From G958296245 sp963664035 (GTDB lineage: Bacteria; Chloroflexota; Dehalococcoidia; Lucifugimonadales; G958296245): a DNA stretch of 64,000 nucleotides. Positions 50,568 through 64,000 of this stretch are shown piece by piece; positions within the stretch are counted from its first letter, which is position 1; each line of letters opens with the position of its first letter. The stretch spans positions 2,914,001 through 2,978,000 of the forward strand of contig OY760867.2 of assembly GCA_963664035.2 (NCBI GenBank), written 5' to 3'. The notes beneath the pieces were generated by a model. The model was given only the letters and a program-made list of their open reading frames with translations. It had not been told where the DNA came from and searched no databases. Made by a program: the position numbers and the translations under genes.

Positions 50568-52145
50568 TCATTCTATGACGAGGTACCGGCGGAACTGCTC
50601 CATGGTCATGTCCGCGCGCAGATAGGGGTGGGTGTACAGCTTCAACAGCTTCTCCTCGTGCGCGCTCAGCGTGTGCGTCTGCGACGGGTCGGCAGGCCTG
50701 ACGCTCATCAGGTAGTTCCCCTCCGGCAGGTGCCCCATCGGTAGCAGCGCGTGCAGTAGCTCATGCTTGAGCACCTGGCTGAAGAACTCGTCCGGCGCCG
50801 AGACGTAGATGGTGGCGAACACCCTGTCTTCGACCTCCTCGTACCTGTTGCAGCCGTAACGCTCCGGGCAGTCGGGCGGGTTCTGGACACCCAGGTGCAG
50901 GAAGAGGTTGGCCCCCTCCGAGGACCCGGCCTCGGACACCTCGGTCCCCAGCTTCTCTTCGATCCATGGTATGAAGGTGCGGAACCTGTCCCGCATCTCC
51001 GCGCCCTCCACTATCGTGTAGAAGACCTCTTTCGGCAGCCACTTGACGTGCCTGCCCAGGAAGCTGAACCGCCCCCCGCAGGATACGTCGCTGGGTTCGC
51101 GAAGGTCCCTGCTCTCGGCGAAGCACTCCCATATCCCGCGCTCCACGACCAACCTCTCGCCCAGGGGCACTACGTGGTAGGTGACGATCCTCAGGCCGCA
51201 CTCCGAGCCCTCCGTGCTAGGGGAAATGCCTATGCCGTGGAGGTCCTCCCGCATAAGCTCTTCGTACTCCTCCACAGAGGCATAGCACCCCACGACAAAC
51301 TCCTGTATCGGTATGAAAGAGTCGTCGCCTTCCACGGCCAGCCTGAGGGAGCCCAGCCCCAATCTCTGCCTCTCCTGGTTGAACCTCGTAAAGGCGGCCT
51401 CGGTAACGGGGACGGGGGTAGCGGTGGGTGTGGGCGTAGCCGTCGGCTCAGGTGTGGGCGTGGACGTCGGCTCAGGCGTGGGCGTAGCCGTTGGCTCTGG
51501 CGTCGGCGTAGCCGTAGGCTCTGGCGTGGCCGTGGCCGTGGCCGTTGGCTCAGGCGTAGCCGTTGGCTCTGGCGTGGGCGTGGACGTCGGCTCAGGCGTG
51601 GGCGTAGCCGTTGGCTCTGGCGTCGGCGTGGCCGTTGGCTCTGGCGTGGGCGTAGCCGTTGGCTCTGGCGTGGGCGTGGCCGTTGGCTCTGGCGTGGGCG
51701 TGGCCGTTGGCTCTGACGTGGGCGTGGCCATAGGCTCAGACGTAGGTGTGTCTGTCGGTGCCGGCGTAGGTGTGGCCGTCGGCTCTGGCGTGGGCGTGGG
51801 TGTCGGCTCTGGCGTGGGTGTGACCGTCGGCTCAGGCATGGGCGTGGCCGTCGGCTCTGGCGTGGGCGTAGCCGTTGGCTCCGGCGTGGGCGTAGCGGTA
51901 GGTTCAGGCGTGGGCGTAGCCGTCGGCTCAGGCGTGGACGTGTCCGTTGGGGCCGGGGTGGCCGTCGGCGCCGGCGTGGGTGTGTCCGTGGGCGTGGGCG
52001 TGGGCGTCGAAGTGGGTTCGGAGACCGCCACGGCAGCCGGCGGGGCTGCCGTCGACACTGGGGTCGGCGCCGGTTCCGTCCTGCAGGAAGCGAGAGCCAG
52101 CGCCAAGACCAGGACAAGCAGTGTTATCTGCAAACGGATCAGCAT
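50568..52145 (-). CDS. Lipoprotein with Pro-Thr linker and zinc-protease-like domain
   Basis: A 525-residue lipoprotein: MLIRLQITLLVLVLALALAS with lipidated Cys in LASC, then a linker of about 200 residues built from TATPTPEP repeats, then a C-terminal domain of about 270 residues. That domain has HELLHALLPMGH, again HExxH followed by a His at the same spacing as in the protein at 43581-46433, near the C-terminus. Several Cys pairs and GRFSF/GRHVK segments suggest a stable fold. The precise peptidase family is unknown to me. Confidence 0.8.
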   Translation of the reverse strand: MLIRLQITLLVLVLALALASCRTEPAPTPVSTAAPPAAVAVSEPTSTPTPTPTDTPTPAPTATPAPTDTSTPEPTATPTPEPTATPTPEPTATPTPEPTATPMPEPTVTPTPEPTPTPTPEPTATPTPAPTDTPTSEPMATPTSEPTATPTPEPTATPTPEPTATPTPEPTATPTPEPTATPTPEPTSTPTPEPTATPEPTATATATPEPTATPTPEPTATPTPEPTSTPTPEPTATPTPTATPVPVTEAAFTRFNQERQRLGLGSLRLAVEGDDSFIPIQEFVVGCYASVEEYEELMREDLHGIGISPSTEGSECGLRIVTYHVVPLGERLVVERGIWECFAESRDLREPSDVSCGGRFSFLGRHVKWLPKEVFYTIVEGAEMRDRFRTFIPWIEEKLGTEVSEAGSSEGANLFLHLGVQNPPDCPERYGCNRYEEVEDRVFATIYVSAPDEFFSQVLKHELLHALLPMGHLPEGNYLMSVRPADPSQTHTLSAHEEKLLKLYTHPYLRADMTMEQFRRYLVIE

Positions 52146-52303
52146 CTTCCCCCGCGTCCAGTAAGAAACGTAGAATGACACACATTATACGTCCCGCGGA
52201 CGTCGCCTGCGTCACTTCCAGGCAACCGCGGCCTTCTCTACTCTGCTACCCTAGAGACGACAACGTCCGCCCGGTCAGCGGCGGCGCGGAGGAGGACACG
52301 TCG

Positions 52304-53028
52304 ATGAACGTCATCCTGATCGGGTGCGAGTTCGCGGGCAAGACGACCCTGGCGGACGGGATAGTGGAGTGGTGCGAGCGCAACCTGGGAGGCAGCAGCC
52401 ACTTCCACGACCACTTCACCATACCGTCGTCGGAGCTGACGGGGCAGGCCTCCGAGGAGTACAGGGCCGCCCACCCGCAGATCAAGGAGATGCTCCAGCG
52501 CTTCATGATCTCCTACCACGTCTCGGAATCGTTCTACGGCAACCCCGACCACAACCTGATGGGCGCCCACATCGAGGAGGCGGTCTACGCGCCTCTCTAC
52601 TACGGCTACGGAGGCCCGGACAGCGCGGCGCCGTCGCGCAGCCCCGAGGGCCAGCGCACCGAGCTGGCCCGCCACTTCGAGGAGGAGATCCTCGAGCGAG
52701 CGCCGGAGGTCGTGCTCGTGCTGGTCGAAGCCTCCCCCGAAGTCATCAGGGAGCGCATGAGGGCCAACGCCTTTCCCGACGCCGACACCGCGGCGGCACA
52801 GCACCGCTCCAAGCCGTTCGGGGAGCCGACCCGCGGCGTCGTGCGAGAGGAGGACGTGGAGCTTGTGCTGGACAGGTTCCGAGAAGAGTTCGCCGCCTCG
52901 CTGATCAGGAACAAGATGGCGCTGGACACCACCTCCGCGACCCCCGAGGAGACGCTGGCCGAGTTCGTCGAGAAGATGGGACCCTTCTTCACCGGCGCCG
53001 ACCGCGAGCGCATGGAGCGTCAGCGCAA

Positions 53029-53032
<4 letters not shown>
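52304..53032 (+). CDS. Adenylate-kinase-like P-loop protein with intact Walker A
   Basis: A 242-residue paralogue of the protein at 26592-27296, with MNVILIGCEFAGKTTLADGI (intact Walker A with Lys13), HNLMGAHIEEAVYAPLYYGYGG, EVVLVLVEASPEVIRERMRA and EETLAEFVEKMG. It probably phosphorylates or binds a nucleotide or small molecule. It overlaps the ABC ATPase gene by 4 nt, so it is in one operon with the exporter. Confidence 0.82.
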
Positions 53033-54005
<973 letters not shown>

Positions 54006-54009
<4 letters not shown>

Positions 54010-54809
54010 GCGCTTCGGCGTCCGTACCGGTGGCCGAGCGAAAGAGGCCCCTGGCCTTCTTCTACGACGTCGCCGCGGTGGGCGGCAGGGCGATACGCTC
54101 CGTCCGCAGAGACCCCGAAGCGCTGATCCCCGCCCTGATCATCCCCGTCTTCTTCTTCGTGGTCAACGTGGGCGCGCTGCAGGACTTCGCCGAGAGCATA
54201 CCGGGCATCGACTATAAGGCGTTCCAACTCCCGGTGGCGATCATCTTCGCCGTCACGGGCATGTCCAGGGCGCTCGTGGTCGTCTCGGACATCCAGAGCG
54301 GCTACTTCGACCGCCTCTCCCTGACGCCCGTCAACCGGCTGGCCCTCCTCCTGGGCCTCATGGTGGCCGACCTCGGCATGGTCGTCACCCTGTCCCTGCC
54401 CGTTCTCGCCCTTGCGTTCGTCGTCGGAGTGAGATTCGAGACCGGGATAGTCGGGATACTCGCGTTCGTAGGCATAGCGGGAGTATGGGCGATAGCCTAC
54501 TCCGGCTTCCCGTACGCGATAGCCTTCAGGACGGGGAACCAGGCGGCTGTAAACACCAGCTTCCTGCTATTCTTCCCCTTCGTCTTCCTGACCACGGTCT
54601 TCCTGCCCAAGGAGGCCCTGACCGGCTGGATGTCCACCATGGCGACGTACAACCCCGTGACATACCTGCTGGAGGCCCTGCGCTCGCTGGTGTCCGGCGG
54701 CTGGGACGGCGCCGCCATCGCCAGGGGCCTGGCGTCGATAGCGGTGGTGGGCGCGGTGAGCCTGACGCTCGCCCTGCTCGCCCTGAAGGGGCGTGTCAGC
54801 AGGGGGTAG
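54006..54809 (+). CDS. ABC-2-type exporter permease (DrrB-like)
   Basis: A 267-residue membrane protein with six hydrophobic segments and the ABC-2 signature region (PLALFYDVAAVGGRAIRSV-like N-terminus, FPYAIAFRTGNQAAVNTSFL, MATYNPVTYLLEALRSLV). The ATG overlaps the upstream TGA as ATGA. Confidence 0.9.
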
Positions 54810-54837
54810 CCGCGGCCGCGCGCCGAGACGGTGTTGG

Positions 54838-54911
54838 CGCGCCCGGCAGGATTCGAACCCGCGACCCTCGGTTCCGAAGACCGATGCTCTACTCCGCTGA
54901 GCTACGGGCGC
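54838..54911 (-). tRNA. tRNA-Arg (TCG)
   Basis: Acceptor GCGCCCG pairs with CGGGCGC; anticodon loop CTTCGGA gives TCG. CCA is encoded (54835-54837). Confidence 0.9.
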
Positions 54912-54938
54912 GCGCCGGGAGTACGTTGCTGCGTACGG

Positions 54939-55379
54939 CTAGGACTCGGCGTGCTCCGGGGGCGGATTGCCGCCCACCAGGATGTACGTGAACGGGCCGT
55001 CGCCCGTGTTCTCCACGTAGTGGTCGGTGAAGGGCGGAACGAAGACCCACGTTCCCACCTCCGCGGTCCTCTCCTCGCCCCCGACGATCACCTTCGCCGT
55101 GCCCTCGATCACGTAGAAGTACTGGAACGTCTCGTGCTTGTGGGCCTCGTACACCCCTCCGGGAGCAAACGAGTTCGCGCCCATCCACAGGTTGGAGCCG
55201 AAGCCGAACCTGTCCTCGGCCCCGGCGCTGCCGGGCAGCGTGAAGCCTCGCACGTTCGTCTGCTTGTACTCGCGTCCCGTCTTCTCCGTGGACCCCGTGT
55301 ACTCCTCGTGGTCGTGGTCGACGTACTCCTCGTTGATCCACTGGATGTACTCGGACGGCTTCCAGATATACTTGGGCAT
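54939..55379 (-). CDS. Cupin-domain protein
   Basis: A 146-residue single-domain cupin. Motif 1 residues are visible in GGVYEAHKHETFQYFYVIEG (two His and Glu) and motif 2 in VFVPPFTDHYVEN, the usual metal-binding set. It could be a small isomerase, dioxygenase or storage-like protein. It lies between tRNA-Asp and tRNA-Arg genes on the same strand. Confidence 0.85.
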   Translation of the reverse strand: MPKYIWKPSEYIQWINEEYVDHDHEEYTGSTEKTGREYKQTNVRGFTLPGSAGAEDRFGFGSNLWMGANSFAPGGVYEAHKHETFQYFYVIEGTAKVIVGGEERTAEVGTWVFVPPFTDHYVENTGDGPFTYILVGGNPPPEHAES

Positions 55380-55489
55380 CGCTTTACCTCACGCCGATGT
55401 GATATTCCTCTGGCGTCTACGCTAGGACCTTCGCGGGCAGGCCGATTGGGACTCCGGCGCTACGAATGTTGCATCGCCGGACCTCGTGG

Positions 55490-55565
55490 CGACCCCGACC
55501 GGACTCGAACCGGCGATCTCCGCCTTGACAGGGCGGTGTGTTAATGCCATCTACACCACGGGGCC
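55490..55565 (-). tRNA. tRNA-Asp (GTC)
   Basis: Acceptor GGCCCCG with CGGGGTC, anticodon loop CTGTCAA giving GTC. CCA is encoded (55487-55489). Confidence 0.9.
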
Positions 55566-55615
55566 GCAATGAGAGTCCTAGCGCCTCCAAACGGCACGGA
55601 CGGAAATCGGGCTGG

Positions 55616-55689
55616 TGGGCGGTATTGGATTTGAACCAATGACCTCTGCGATGTCAACGCAGCGCTCTAGGCCGCTGAGCTAACCGCCC
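55616..55689 (-). tRNA. tRNA-Val (GAC)
   Basis: Acceptor GGGCGGT with ACCGCCC; anticodon loop TTGACAT gives GAC. CCA is encoded (55613-55615). Confidence 0.9.
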
Positions 55690-55731
55690 CTCCCCGCCTA
55701 TTCTCCAAATGCATCCTTCGACGCCAAGCCC

Positions 55732-55761
55732 AGTTTAGCAAGCGCGCCAAGGGACGGTCAA
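55732..55761 (-). promoter_or_regulatory. Candidate promoter of the minus-strand tRNA genes
   Basis: TTGACC (55761-55756), an 18-nt spacer and TAAACT (55737-55732) lie about 40 nt before tRNA-Val (GAC), directly after the rpoC terminator. Confidence 0.55.
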
Positions 55762-55762
55762 G

Positions 55763-55784
55763 AAGACCGGGCGTCGCCCGTCTT
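55763..55784 (-). terminator. rpoC terminator
   Basis: Right after the rpoC stop, AAGAC-GGGC-GAC-GCCC-GGTCTT folds into a stem and is followed by CTT on the minus strand, a plausible intrinsic terminator of the rpoBC operon. Confidence 0.6.
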
Positions 55785-55786
55785 TC

Positions 55787-59968
<4,182 letters not shown>

Positions 59969-60036
59969 CTGGCTTTCTCCTGTCACACTCTCGAAACTAA
60001 TGTCGGCACGTCGGCGGGTTGTCGGTTATGCCCGGC

Positions 60037-63924
<3,888 letters not shown>

Positions 63925-64000
63925 ACGCTCCTATGCTCCTAGCGTCATGAGGCTTGGCCCAGACGGCTTGCTATGGGGTAGAGTGTCCGAAAAAGGGCGC

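Overview
This is a 64-kb, GC-rich chromosomal window. The best fit is Chloroflexota, near Dehalococcoidia or the SAR202 group. That is an inference from style: lipoproteins with long Thr-Pro linkers, a substrate-binding protein with a Val-Glu-Lys repeat stalk, many oligopeptide-type ABC transporters, enolase-superfamily and beta-propeller catabolic genes, many small toxin-antitoxin loci, and an RNA polymerase beta' subunit with a large N-terminal coiled-coil insert. No rRNA gene is present, so placement needs an rpoB/rpoC tree.

Layout. 1-5.6 kb: a complete dipeptide/oligopeptide-type ABC importer (binding protein cut by the window edge, two permeases, two ATPases). 5.6-8.7 kb: an orphan HigA antitoxin, a GH127-like glycosidase and a DUF433/PIN-like pair. 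9.1-15.2 kb: two paralogous secreted trypsin-like lipoproteins with Thr-Pro linkers and one or three copies of a C-terminal domain of about 170 residues. 15.3-24.7 kb: an accessory zone with an orphan HicB, an HNH nuclease, an IS630-type element, a DUF318-type permease fused to FG-GAP/UnbV domains, two PIN toxin modules, an antitoxin gene broken by one stop codon, and two overlapping endonuclease VII-like genes, one with a zinc-ribbon array.

24.8-38.1 kb looks like a glycan or sugar-acid utilisation locus: beta-propeller proteins, a Walker A-degenerate P-loop protein, a binding protein and two permeases without their own ATPases, an enolase-superfamily dehydratase, an NAD-dependent epimerase and an SDR. 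RtcB RNA ligase follows. 39.3-41.8 kb holds repeats, a MntA/HepT pair, a two-TM protein and a five-gene tRNA operon. 41.8-54.8 kb carries a ThDP enzyme, two Pro-rich lipoproteins with a zinc-protease signature, a tRNA-Ala, an IS66-type element, an aspartate/ornithine carbamoyltransferase-like enzyme, a gluconolactonase-like protein and a P-loop/ABC-2 exporter operon. 54.8-63.9 kb has three tRNA genes, a cupin, and rpoC and rpoB on the minus strand.

The space between genes is unusually structured. Two families of short palindromic repeats, a tandemly duplicated MITE-like unit, a 3 x 63 bp array and an array of about 10-bp repeats all occur. Several genes appear to lack a leader. The most system-like novelty candidates are the beta-propeller/transporter/P-loop locus, the zinc-ribbon plus endonuclease VII pair, and the permease-FG-GAP fusion.
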